From Naganishia liquefaciens (Eukaryota; Basidiomycota; Tremellomycetes; Filobasidiales; Filobasidiaceae): DNA of 64,000 nucleotides. Position numbers and translations under genes: made by a program. The number at the start of each line of letters is the position of its first letter. Position 1 is the stretch's first letter. A model generated the notes under the pieces. It saw only the letters and a program-made list of their open reading frames with translations, had not been told where the DNA came from and did no database searches. Positions 1 to 11,982 of the stretch are shown one piece after another. Where the stretch lies: NCBI GenBank assembly GCA_013423385.1, contig BLZA01000021.1, positions 744,001-808,000 of the forward strand, written 5' to 3'.

Positions 1-1984
1 TGTTGTTCTGTCGTCACGCCGCTGACCTACATCATCGCGTGTCGCTTAGTCCGGCGAGTCAGATCGAAGAAGTGTACCAGAAAGCCAGTGCTACGGGAGG
101 GGATGAACTGGAAAAGGCGATTGAAGCGCTACTAAGCGTGGAGACGATTCGGGAAAGAGAAGAAAGGGGTACCTGGAGTGACGAATACCAAGAGCCACCG
201 ACGGATCCGTCGGAAGTCGACACCTCGACCGACGAGGAATTTCATCCGCCTGCGCCGATAGGATCAAAGGTCGTTCGCCAGAAAACTCCCCCTTTGGGTC
301 CCAAGCCCAACGACCGGCCTTTATCGCTGGCCGTGCCAATGTACGACAGAGTCCGGTCGTCACGCGGATCTGCACCGGAACCAGCTGCCATTCGCAATGT
401 TGTTTCAGTCTCACGCGCCCAAGGTCACACTTCTCGGCCTTCAGGCAAAAGTCGACCGCGCCCCGAGAACTTGGCTCATCGTTTTGCGTCTGCACTCCAC
501 GTTGAGGAAACGTACGGAAACACAAGCTCAGGAGACGAGAGTGCCGGGTCAGTGAAGTCCGTGGGCAGCAGCATGTCGAGGCGAAAACGTGTACAGGCAG
601 ACATCAATCCGATCCCAACCAAATTGATCTCCCGGTCATCATCTCAGACTCCACGACCAGCGACACCTCACACTCCAGTCACTGTAACGCAGGAATCACC
701 AGTTGCCGCATCTTTCAAGCTGCAGTCGCTTGTGACTCATTTATCACAGCTGTGTGGTAGCGAAAAGGCGACTGAGGCTCATTTCCAGAAGTACTTGCAA
801 TCATCAAGCTATATCTCAACCTTCGCAGCATTGAAGGCTGCACTCGAAGCGATTGCCGTTCCAAAGTCTCAGGTGCTGCGGGAAATCGACATGCTCAAAG
901 ACATAAGCGAATCATCGGACGATTTCTCATATATGGAGAGTAAAGACCTCGAACTGTGCGTCAGGGCGACGGGTGGCGATATTTCGACAGCTCTGGACCT
1001 GATAACGGTGTTCAAGAGCGCAATGCTGTCTATGGCGGACAACCTTGGGTGGGCCAACCATATCGATGACAATGTCGGATTGCAGAATCCCGCTGTGACG
1101 TTAGTCCAAGCCAGTCAGATACGAAACGGGCCAACCGTGGTTGCACCTCGTCCAGCTTTCCCGCCGTCACCTGTGTACCCGACCGCGAAGAAGCCAAAAT
1201 CGTCAAAGCGTTCCGTGGAGCATCCCCAGAATTGGCGAACAATCGACAAGAATTCAAAACCTAAGAAGAAGGGCTCGCAGCATCCTCTGGCCGACTTCAT
1301 TCCGGCCTATGCAAAAGGAGCGACACCACAGGATAGTCGTCCCGGTGCTTTGTACACGGACAACGAGGATATCTTGAATTACACTCAGGACGAGTGTCGC
1401 AGACAAGCTGAGAAGGCGCGTCGGCGAAGGCAAGAAGCCATCCGACAAGCGGGCAAATACTTCGGCTCAAATATCAAGGGAAACGGCAAACAAGTCGCTG
1501 CTTATTATGCGTCTCAAGCCCGCGAAGCAGCCGAATCGGCGCACAGATGGGACCTGCGAGCCGCTCGCGAATTGGTAGCGAAACAAAGGTAGGCGGGAAG
1601 GGAGCCTGGAAAGGGTAGTATGCTGAAAGCTTTAACCGACAGCGCAAAACATGATCAGAACTGCATCGACATACACCATTTGACTTTGGCCGAAGCTACG
1701 GACGTGTGCATAAATCACGTCCATCGATGGCACGCTTCTTCAAACTACGGTAAGTCTGCCAATCTGCCAATCTGCCAATCTCGACTTCTAATTGATGGTT
1801 TCATTCAGTGCCCACACCAGCCAAGCCTTTCAGGATAATAACAGGCGTCGGAAAGCATTCAACTAATCACGTAGCTATTCTGAGGCCGGGGGTTGCAAAA
1901 GTATTGGAAGCTGACGGATGGCGCGTCGACCGAGGCCCATCGAGCAGAGGATACATCGTTGTAAGGGGGGTTCAAGGGGGTTGA
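1..1984 (+). CDS. CUE/DUF1771/Smr-domain protein, 5'-truncated by the window edge
   Basis: The C-terminal half carries a DUF1771 helix (YFGSNIKGNGKQVAAYYASQ, followed by a basic stretch with AARELVAK) and then an Smr domain. The Smr part has the DIHHLTLAEA motif (family DLHG...EA) and GVGKHS (family GxGxHS). Two short stretches upstream look CUE/UBA-like. In this family the CUE domain binds ubiquitin and the Smr domain is a nuclease or nucleic-acid-binding module; yeast Cue2 acts on mRNA at stalled ribosomes. The frame is open to base 3 with no upstream ATG, so the start lies outside the window. The intron at 1750-1808 is clear. The join near 1575-1658 is ambiguous: a 30-nt intron (1589-1618), a 39-nt intron (1575-1613) and a longer intron of about 84 nt ending before the Smr motif all keep the frame. 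The stop is at 1982-1984, 81 bp from the convergent HECT ligase stop. Confidence 0.85.
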
Positions 1985-2065
1985 GAGACCACTTCACCAA
2001 TGCGAATCAAGAACAATCTAGCTCTTTGAGTGCATCATGTCCATGCGATTCTCCCATGGATATGT

Positions 2066-5000
2066 CTATGACAACAGGAAGGAGTTTGCGCCTTCTCGCA
2101 TGGCTCTCTCAATCTGCAATTTGAGCACTTCCTTCGAGGTGTACTCCGGCATTTTGAAATACTGAATGAAAAGGGTCGGTTCAGTAAATGAGAAAGCACA
2201 GCGTGCCGGTGGAGCCTACCTGTGCACATGTCATCACACTTGGTAGATAGTTGTCCGGTTTGAACGGTGGTTCATGCGGCTTCCTCACAACGGTGAACTG
2301 TGGATGCAAGCCTTTGAATCCTCCTATGGGCAGCTTCGGGGCTCCCGTGGCGCTGGAACAGAGATCGTGTAAGCTCAATGCACCGATCGAGGGGAACGAG
2401 CGCAGGCTCACAATTGCAAAAATGATCGACGTTCCTCCTTGCTGTAAGACGACAAGACGTCAATCAGATACTTGATTTGTCTGCTATCAGCATTGTAGCC
2501 ATGGTCTGCCTTGATCGATTGTTCCAAAGCTACGTCGGTACCGAGTGTTCAGCATGCTTTTCGCTCTAAGTAATCCTAGGCACTTACTGCTCCTCGACCA
2601 GTCTTCTTCCGGATTGCCGAACAGGAGGGCAAGTTCAGCAGCGGAAAATACGTTCAAATCGCTGACCGGGAAGATTATAGAGAACCCTGAATGCGATGCG
2701 TAAGCGTCTTTGTCAAGTGAGAATCTCTATTCGAAGCAAAGATGACTGACCTTGTCGGAATGCCTCCACTTGACGAGATATGCCCCTCCGTAGCGTATAG
2801 TCCAAAACAGCCTCTACGTATTCCTCCACATTCTCAGTCGTCACTGGGATGTTCGCCCCGTTGGCCTGAGCCGATAGTGCTTCGTTAGCGATAGCAATCC
2901 CTGAATAGCCTTGCTTCGGACATACAATAAGCTCGATGCTGTGATCTCCTGGCAAAACGAAATCGAGTCCGAGTTCCTCCAATCTCACCCCATCGAGACG
3001 AAGGGCGAGGATTTTCTCACTCTTTTCACTCTGATGAAGGGTCTCATCGCTCTGGATCGCAACTTTCTGCTCTACCATTTGCTGGAACTTATCCATGGTT
3101 TGAGCGAATTTTGGGTCAACCTGTCTCAGGGTTGAAAGATCCAGCGGCAAGATTTCGCCCATAACAGCTCGGAGGAAAACCTTGCTAAAGTTTATGTCGA
3201 TGATTCTCGAGTCAAGTAAGGCCTTCCCGACGAAGGTTCCAAGTGACTTGAAGAGGGGGTAGTCACTCTTGTTTGGATGTTGCAGCTCTTCGCCCTCCTT
3301 GAGAGGTCGTGGAAACAACCCTCGAGGGTGATGTACGTAGAGACCACCAATGCTTTCGTCGTCGTCTCGCCACAAGCCGAGTTTGCGTTCTGCGAACGCT
3401 CGCGAAACTAGCGTGTAGAATTCTAGTGTCGGACCAAGACCGGTTCCCTCTTCATCCTGGTATTCGATTTCCAAAACGCCCGGGGAAGCTCCGTAGAGTT
3501 CCATCACTCTGGCAGCTGATTCCAGAATCTTGCTTCGGCTGATGCGCACCCGAGATCGCTGAACCCGAGGAAGAACATCGAGCATACCGAGACGCCGATT
3601 GCTCTCAGCAGGCCCTTGCTGGGCCATCCACTTGCTTATCAATCTTGAGTAGCCAAAAGATGTAGACTGAAGGTAAGTATAGCGGGCTTCAAACGGGAAC
3701 AAGAAGGGGAAATGCGTTGGTAAATCCATAGCCCAATCGGGAAGGCAGTTACTAGCGACAATGACCAACTCTTCGAGCTGTCTGGCGAATTTGGCGGTCA
3801 ACTTTGGATTGATGAAGACAGCTTCGTCGATTGTATTTGCCGTCTCGCCGGAGTCTTGTTTCTCGGTGTTCAGTGCATGAAGAACACGAAGCATGCGCAG
3901 AACAGTGGCTTGTGCGCTGTCAGTCGGAAGTGTCGAAGGAAGTGCCGACGTAGAGGCAGGTTCGACCGGCGCAGAAGCAGCAGACTGAATGCCGAGAACC
4001 GGTGCTGGTCCCTCAACTCTCTTGAATTTGATCACCGGCTGCTGCCAGAAAATGGATTGCTTTGGCTTTCCTTCTGGGGATGCGGTCTGACTACGATGGA
4101 GAGCGCCGTAAACTGTGTCCGCCATGGAGAGTTCCTCCGATCCTATAAGAAATTGAAAATGCCAATCGCTTGGAGGCGCTCGCACAGCGGCAGCATAGGA
4201 ACCGATCTTGGACGGAAGATCACCTGTTTTGGAGCTCTCCGCGGCAGAGGTGCCATTTGTCGGCGTGGTAACTCTGGTGCCGGAGGGAGTAGTAGCCTCG
4301 GGTTTAGAGCCATCTTCCGGTAAAGATAAATCGACAGTCTGCTCTTGCGGACGGTCGATGTCGTCATGCATATCGTCGTCCATATCATCCTCGAAGATCA
4401 CGTCGTCATATTCGTCCTCTTCGTCAGAGTCGCCGTTTTCGCCATCATCGTCGACATCATGGTCATTGTCATGATCGGCATCAGTGTCGTGCTCGACGTT
4501 GTCAGCGGCATTGTCAAAATTTTGTTCGCCCGTGCTGCCTTCGACAGCAGCTGATGGAGAGGAGGGCGAGACGTCTTTCTTGTCGCTGTCGTGAGAGACG
4601 CCTGCAGAAGGCTGGCTTCCTCGTAGCCTATCGCTTCTCCTCCAACTGGACTGCGTGTCGGCCGAACCCGGTTGTATTTGTTGAGAAGGTGGCGTCTGAT
4701 TCGCCGGCTTTGTGTCCGTACTTTGGTCCGATTTGCGAGAAAAACCTGAGGTTCGTGTACCGGTATTACCGGAGGTACTTCGATTCTGAGCATCATATCG
4801 GCTCGCGTAGGCGGCTTCTAGCATAGAAGACAAGCCGTTCGCGGCCCCACTCCCGCCGTTACTAATCGAGACCACCCTTGATCGCAACCAACTGTTGATT
4901 GCCGAGAGAGGAGCGATTGCCTGAACGCTAACCATCATCTCTCTACAAGCGCGGGGCACATCCGTACCATCTTCTGCCATGAGTCGCAATCGTATCTGCC

Positions 5001-8000
5001 TCACGAGATTGTTCAGGGAACTTCCCTTCGATTCTTCCGATCCCGCGGAAGCCGACTCGACTTCAAAATTTTCCATCCTGCTGAGGCTTTCCTGCAAGCG
5101 TTTGATAAGAAGCACAAGCGCTGAGGACTCGCCTCCTCCAGTCGACAAGACTTCGTATAATATCTGTCGGCGCTCTTGAATGACGTCTGTGTCGCCGTTC
5201 ACAATCAGCTCCATCAATTTCTCCAGCAAGCCGCTTTGCAGGAGCTCGAAGCTTGAAAGCGGCTCCTCCTTATCCGTGAGGAGACCTGCGACGAGTCTCA
5301 TCATATTTCGAAAGGCATCGACGGAATTATCGGTCTCGCCGAGGCCTTTGACGATAGATGTTACGGGTGATTGGCCAGGTTGTTGCTCGTCCTCCGAAGC
5401 CGCGCCAAGATCTGCTTTTATGCATAGTATCCGGGCGCGGACTATGTTGACGTCATGAGGATCTGTCGGTACAGACGATACCTTGCGACCGCCGGTGCCG
5501 GTCGACCCTGCGGGTGATTTTCGCTCTATGGTGTTGCTGGTCACACCAACGTGCTCATGACTCTGCCTATCAAGCACGCTTCCCGAAGTTTCGTCTTGCG
5601 AAGGCACATCGTTTCCGCTTTTGGGGTTCGGCTGCTGGCGCTGGGATGATTTTGCAGAGGCCGACAGTTCCTCTTTCGCGAGCTTCTCGACTTCGTAGAA
5701 GACGCCTTCTCGGTGGAAAGATCGTGAATAAATGGCCGGCATCTTGTTCAGAAGCAGTTCGACGATTTGCAGCACGCCAAGAACGAAAGCTTCATTATCC
5801 CGGTTGGAGAGAATGGAACTCAAGAAGCTCGACAACGGCACTGACTACGTTTCGAAGCGATAAGCCTGATGAATATCCGTTGACAAAGTCGTGGACTTAC
5901 CTTGAGAGCGACATGCAGCTTTTCTTCATTGCAGAAAGCTATGGCGCGCAAAATGGCACCCAAGACCTTAGTTCGAATCTTGGTGGCAGCCGAAGCGATG
6001 TACACCTCCACCAGAACCGGCAGTAAGACACGGATGAAGTCGATGACGATATCAGAATTCGCTTCGATGAGATCATTTCTCTCTTTGTGTTGCTGTGCAA
6101 GACCGCGCTTTTGAGGAGCGGCTTTGGAAGACAAATTATCGTTGCTTGATTGTTCGGAGTTGCTAGGCTCAGCTACAGCCGTGCTTGTGATGTTGGCCTT
6201 GGTCCGTGTGCGCATCGCTTCCACGATCTCGTCAAGATTCTTCCCTGTCGGATTGCCCTTCACCGTTTCCCTCTCAAGCTTCGCCTTGGCTTCTTTGTAT
6301 CGACTGAGCATTCTTTCGGAATAATTTCTCGCATCAAACACTCCATCAGTGGGGAATGGTGGAAGAATTTCGCAAATCAACGAGAGAATTTCTTCGATCT
6401 GGTCTTTCGGCTTCTGTCCGATGTTTGACATGATGGCAGCCTCAGCTGGTGCCACCGCGGCCTCGATCTCGTCATGGCTGGAAGGCAGAACACCCGCCAA
6501 GTTGTAATACATGGAACTATGAATGTCGGCTTCGTATAACGACATCGCGACTGTAGGAGATGCTCGGGCGGCGGTACCGAGTGCCTTGACGAGAGAGGTG
6601 TAGTTCGTTGATGAGATTGTCGATGAGGTCCCACCAGGAGAAAGCAGATTGTTGATAGCAAGAAGTGTTTCGTGATCCAATAATTGCTCTAGCAGATCTG
6701 CGCGATGTCGATAGCTCTCCAAGGTGCGGACAACCATAGTGCAGGCTTGTTCAACCAATTTGCTATCTGGATATCCGAGCACGGTGCGAACCATGGGGAA
6801 GACGTCGCGGATCATCGGAAAGTATTCCGGGGAGAGATTCCGACAACAGTTAGCGGCAGCTGACAGCGCTGTTTGCTGCACATGGGTCGAGAAGAAGTCT
6901 AGGAAGTTCAGCATAGCTCCCAAACCACCGTCCCGCACGATTGCGGAACCCGTTTCCTTCGAGATATTCTTGAGAGTACTGAGAGCCTGCTCCGCGAGTT
7001 CTATGTACTGGATCTCTGTCAACTTGGAGCAAAGGACCCTAACGGCGCCATGGGCGACGACGGTATGCGCAGCATGCGGCATGGCTTCCATGAGGTTTGC
7101 GAGGCACCGACAGGCGAGAATTTGAGCCTGCTGGTCCTCTTCGTCCGGCAGCACTCCGTCAGCACTCAAGGCAAGCGCGGCGGCGAGATCGTCATCCTCA
7201 TATCGATTCCCTGACACGTGCACATCCTCTTCTTCTCCCGGTGGACGTTCGGTAATGGGCTTGCCTTCCATGATTGCTATGAATTGTTTCACCGCGGCAT
7301 CAAGAGGAAAGCTGACGAGTTGATCTTCCATACTGATAGCGAGTTCGTTGACTGCATCGTTAAGAGCCTCCATACGGACGTTGGGCATAGGTGACTTGAG
7401 CTCCTGCAATATACGTTTCCACTTTGACGATCCTATTCCGGAACCGCCACCGAATCCGCCAAGGCCGTAAAAGCCGCCAAAGAGTCCACGTGCATCGCGC
7501 AACAGTGCTTCAGTGTCAGCGCTACCTCCCGGAAAGCCTTCGGCGCGTAATGCGGCCTGTAGACGTTCCATCGCACTGAGGGCCCCTGAACCGGCAGAGG
7601 GCGCATCACCTGCTCTATCCGGGTTGGCAGATCGCGGTCGCGACTTCGGGGTCGACAGCATATCCAGCGCTGAAGCGTCTCCGATATCTCCTCCGTACTG
7701 ACCTTCATCCTCATCCCAATCCTCGGAATCGTCATCGTCTTCGCCTCCCATCAGAGCAGCTTCGAAGCGTGCAATATCGAAGTCTCGTTCATGGCGGCCC
7801 CGCTGATCATCGTCGTGAATCGAAGACTTGGAACCTCTCTTGGACTTTCCTGTCTGACTTCTGGTCGCTCTGCCGGCAACAGCGGGCTCGGATCTAGAAG
7901 GCTCGGACGATACTCCAGCGGCGCCTTTCCTTGCGGAAGTCGACGTTTGCGAGCTTTGGCGTCCAGACACGTTCAGGGGCGACGGATGATCGACGACGTC

Positions 8001-9237
8001 GTCCATGTCGCAATCTTTACCATTAGAAGGAAAGCCATCGAATCCATCTTCTGGAGGCAAGACAGAAGATCATGAGTTATGCTAGAAGCAGAGTCTGGGT
8101 TCGATCGCATACCATTACTGCCATGTTCTTCAGCTTCAAGCCGTCGGGCCTGAGTGCTTGTAGGCAGTTTCTCCTTCTTCGGTACTCTGGGCAAGCCATG
8201 ATTTTACATCAGTTGGCCGAGCGACTCATCTTAGGCGTGTACTCACTTCTCCTTTCTAGCCGACCCAGCCTTTGCCTTCCCTTTCGTGCTCATTTCGGAC
8301 TCTTCCTTGAACGCCTTGTTTTTGCCCTGGGCTGTAGCGTTGGCTGGTCTGCCCTTGCTGGACGCAGTTGCGGGACTGATCTGCAACGAAGTTTGTGTTT
8401 GACTGAAGGTGGATCGCCTCCTGCGTTTGCTAGAAGGCAGTGATTGCGGAACGTCGGAATCACAAGTTGTTGTTCCTTCTCGCGCACGTTTTTTCCCCTT
8501 GTCGCCAGAGAGATTGGATAAGGAATCACTGTTGACCAAGGGGACGCCAGTCTGGTCACTGCTCCACATGAACCGTTTTGAGCATAAAATCGATGTTCCG
8601 AAAAGGAGAGGAGGCAAGTGTCAGCTGGTCTTGATATAAACCACGCAAGATCGAAAAGAGCAGGACTTTCCGCTTTGATTGAGTTGGAAACGTGAAAACA
8701 GAGAGCTCGAAAGCTCTCAAGGTGATACATCTCGTCAATCAAAGCTTGATCCCGCGCATGGTGACATGACCCTTGCTCAAGAAAGGACGGGAAAGGAGAT
8801 TTCACTTACGTTGCTCTTGACGTTTCTCTCGCTGGAGCCGTTGGTTTTGAAAATCGATCTTTCTCTGAAGTTGAGGTGGTGGCAAGACTCAAAACTGCTT
8901 CTGTGGACGAGAAATTCGTTCTGTTCGCTGCAGCTGATAATCGGGAAGAGCGCCTCCTTCCTAGATGCGATGAATTATCCTGTGATTGCAAAGAAGTGGA
9001 GACACCAGAGATACTAGATTGCTGAGAGGCAGAGGCGGACGTGGCGGACTTAGAGTTCTGTATGTGGCGAGATGACCCAGAACGACTCGCGGCTTCGCTG
9101 TTAAATTCGAGGCTGATCTTGCCACTTGACTTATTTCCGAACTTGGTGCTCTGCGGCAATGAAGAAGAAGGTGTTGACGGGTATGCTTGATCTTGACTGG
9201 AATTGGGATCTCGAGGCGGATCGGTGTGATTACTCAT
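2066..9237 (-). CDS. UFD4: HECT-type E3 ubiquitin ligase, Ufd4/TRIP12/UPL3 family
   Basis: Exons 2066-2161, 2220-2352, 2412-2529, 2588-2686, 2751-5844, 5901-8050, 8114-8186, 8247-8562 and 8810-9237 give 2168 aa with all phases matching. The N-terminus (about 1-330) is Ser/Arg/Lys-rich and disordered. It is followed by an armadillo-like region (SKWKRILQELKSPMPNVRME onward), a long acidic Asp/Glu block in the middle of the protein, and a C-terminal HECT domain. The HECT end has LPIGGFKGLHPQFTVVRKP, then NYLPSVMTCAQYF; the Cys of MTCAQ, about residue 2135, is the predicted thioester acceptor. Yeast Ufd4 and human TRIP12 act in the ubiquitin-fusion degradation pathway. Eight introns are interrupted by two very long exons. 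The first intron (8563-8809, 247 nt) is far longer than the other seven (56-64 nt), so the join of exons 1 and 2 is the least secure part. Confidence 0.95.
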
Positions 9238-10042
9238 GCCTGAGTGCGCTGATCATCGGTGATGGAGATGACAGTCGAGGTGTTCATCTGTCCAGCGTCG
9301 TAGTCGTTTCACCAGAGGTCGTGTGGAGAGCAGCCAGATCGCTTTGGGTTTGCAGATGTCGCGAAAGGGGCCGAGATCTGGTCTCGGTCGAGCGGCCATC
9401 CATTGGGATGACCAAGGGCGCGCGCGAACCGGACCAGCTAGGCTTGGGTCTCGATTACCTTGGATTTGGGTAACTTTAGATTATATAAGCTTTCAAGCGC
9501 ATTATGGGTAATTTATGGCGGAAACGGACACTTCACGCGTTGTCCGCCCGCTGTTGCCCATCGACATCAGCAAGCTGGGTCAAGCTGCTAATCACCGATT
9601 GATGTCCGACAGCTTCCCCGGGCGGTATCCGCAACGCTCATGGAGTTCCACAGAATTCGGCAGCTTTTTCGGCACGTCCTGGCGGCCCGGTTGGCCTTCG
9701 GAGCCGCTTTGGGTTTCAGAGCACGTACCTTGATCGGGTCACTATCGATCAGCTTCTGAATGGCAGCTCGTGTTTTGTGTTATTATGTAAAGGCAGAATA
9801 GCTGGCAGAATTCAGCCCACGCCGTGACACCGAAGTGCCTTGGCAAGGACTTGGCTGCTCGCCCAACGCCGTATCAGACGCTGCGATCAGCTTCGCATCA
9901 GTCACGTCCTGTTGAAGTGATCCCTGATATATACCTTGCGACCAGCGCGACCCAACCGGATTTGCAAAGACAGTGTTTCGCCTCGCCGCGCACATAGCAT
10001 AGCACAGCTCCGACCCTGTCATCGTAAACAACAAGGGGTGGC
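9238..10042. promoter_or_regulatory. Divergent upstream region between UFD4 and the RTA1-family gene
   Basis: This is 805 bp between two divergent starts. Short open frames occur on both strands, but none resembles a protein family or shows splice structure. A TATA-like TATATAAG lies near 9483-9490, oriented so that it could serve the rightward gene. Nothing else was recognised. Confidence 0.4.
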
Positions 10043-11674
10043 ATGATGGGCGGAACTCGCAACGCCTTCGCAAGCAAGGCGGCGATGGCGATTGTTCTCT
10101 TTGGAGCTGTAGGAGCGCATGCAGCAAGGAGAAACAGAGCCTATTGTCCAGAGGACCCTTTTGTGAGTGCACATTCTCAAACAGATCCCCAATGACGCAT
10201 CCTTACTGGTCAATTGTCGTAAACACAGCTTGATCCCGAGAATGATCAGTAAGCGAGCTTGGTTGTCCCGAGCGACCCCAATCGATTAATCATCTATCGA
10301 CCTTCAGATGCAATCCATTACGGTACATTCCCGTTCTTTGGGGCGCGATTCTAGCCTTGACGCTTTACTTCTTGGTTTCCATCCTTCTGACCATCCGTGA
10401 GTCGCCGTTGTGCCACTCAGCCTGACACAGCTGAGGGTCGTGCAGAATTCTTCCGACATGGCGGCAAATACTTTCTTTGCCTGGTTATCGGAGCCTATTG
10501 TAAGTTAGACCGCTCTTCACTTGCAGTAAATCTAATAAGCAATCAACACAGGCGAGGGTATCGGTCTGACAATGAGAATACCATTCCGAAGTAATCCTCA
10601 TAGCACGGGAATTTACATCGTAGAATACCTCTTTGTCGTGCTGTCGGTGAGTTTTACGCTACTTGTTCGCCTGTTGCAGAAGCTGATCCCGTCAATGCTC
10701 AGCCTTGCGCTTTTTTAGCAGGTGCGCGGCGATTTTTACCAGCCCACATCGTACACAACTGAGATTGAGCCCTTGAACAGCTGACTACATCCTCCTTGGG
10801 CGCATCACGCGACACCTCAACGGACATGCCCATCTCAAACCGATCAACCCAAACAAGATCATGCGGATATTCGTCGGCTCTGACATCTGTACATTCCTGA
10901 TTCAGGCCGCTGGTGGTGGACTCTCCACAGCCCAGGACAACAAGCTTCGAGACGTTGGCAGCAAGATTTTCTTGGCTGGTATCGCTTTGCAATTGGTCAG
11001 CTTCGCCTTCTTCACTGGGGTGTATCTCATGTTCGCATGGAGAGTGTAAGTCTGGCTTTCGATGTCCCTACAATCTACGCAAGCTGACAGCTCTCATCCA
11101 AGATACAAGCATGATGCTGTAATCTGGAATCATCGTGGCTGGAAAGCCTTGTATCTCGCCCTCGGCTGGACTTGTATCATGTTCTTGGTATGGCAAAGCC
11201 TTCGAGGGAGGGGCTGCGTTGGTCCTGATAGCATGTCATCTCCCAGATTCGAAGTGTGTACAGAACCATCGAGCTGAGCGAGGGATATACTGGCTACTTG
11301 AATACGCATGAGGTATGTTTCGCTTGGATACAAACTGTACTTCATACTTACATTCCCCTCTCATCATAGCCCTACTTCTATTTCCTGGATACTGTGAGCC
11401 ATCCGAAGCTATTGAAGTACGGCGTCTAAACTGCCTCGATCTACAGTTGCCATTGTGGCTCGGTATCTCAGTCTATGTCTGGTTTTGGCCAACAAAGTAT
11501 CTCCGCGAAGACAACCGGATCCTACCCCCCACCGAGGCTGAAGTTGCACATGAATACGCCGGTGCGGCGCCGAGTGTACTGCCTGATGCGGTACCTATGG
11601 ACCGCTCTATGTCCTCTACGACTTCCAAGGAAGCCGCAAACGGAGCGATTGAGGAAAAGAGATTACAGAGCTGA
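10043..11674 (+). CDS. RTA1-family seven-transmembrane protein (Rsb1/Rta1-like)
   Basis: Exons from the second onward are 10229-10248, 10308-10396, 10431-10499, 10552-10646, 10703-10721, 10781-11045, 11103-11187, 11247-11312, 11370-11393 and 11447-11674, giving 319 aa in one frame. The order of hydrophobic segments and the motifs YIVEYLFVVLSPCAFLAADY, GSDICTFLIQAAGGG and LPLWLGISVYVWFWP are typical of the RTA1 family. In yeast these membrane proteins are linked to sphingoid-base export (Rsb1) and to drug or stress tolerance (Rta1). The substrate cannot be read from sequence. The first exon is uncertain: ATG 10043 with a donor at 10109 keeps the frame and gives 341 aa, but needs a 120-nt intron. 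Two exons are only 20 and 19 nt. The tail after residue about 295 is charged and cytosolic-looking. Confidence 0.85.
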
Positions 11675-11982
11675 GTTGTATCGCTATTGCAATAAATCTT
11701 ATTTCATTTTGCTGCTTACCGATACCATGATCGCAACTATTCTTTCGGAAAGTGTCTGCCAGCGGGATTTCGAGGACTTGGGGCTTTGTGTCAAGCTGAA
11801 ACACTGATTTTTCAGGGGTTTGCTACCGGGAAGCGCGCGGTTGTAAATCCGTTGTGCTTCTTTCGCCTGACCAAAGCTGTGATTGATGGCGTTAAATTGC
11901 GATACTGGCAACCTTGCGCTACAACCGTCCATCCAGGCATCTCCCTCTATCTTTGGCAACCCACAACGCCTTAGACTCCAAC
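11675..11982. other. Intergenic spacer, RTA1-family gene to unknown gene
   Basis: This is 308 bp between two genes read in the same direction. I saw no RNA gene, repeat or supported coding segment. It presumably holds the 3' end of the upstream gene and the promoter of the next. Confidence 0.4.

Noticed and set aside
4143-4826. Open frames opposite and within the Ufd4 acidic region
   Set aside because: They are shadows of the Asp/Glu-rich coding block (GAC/GAT codons). The HECT gene frame explains the region.
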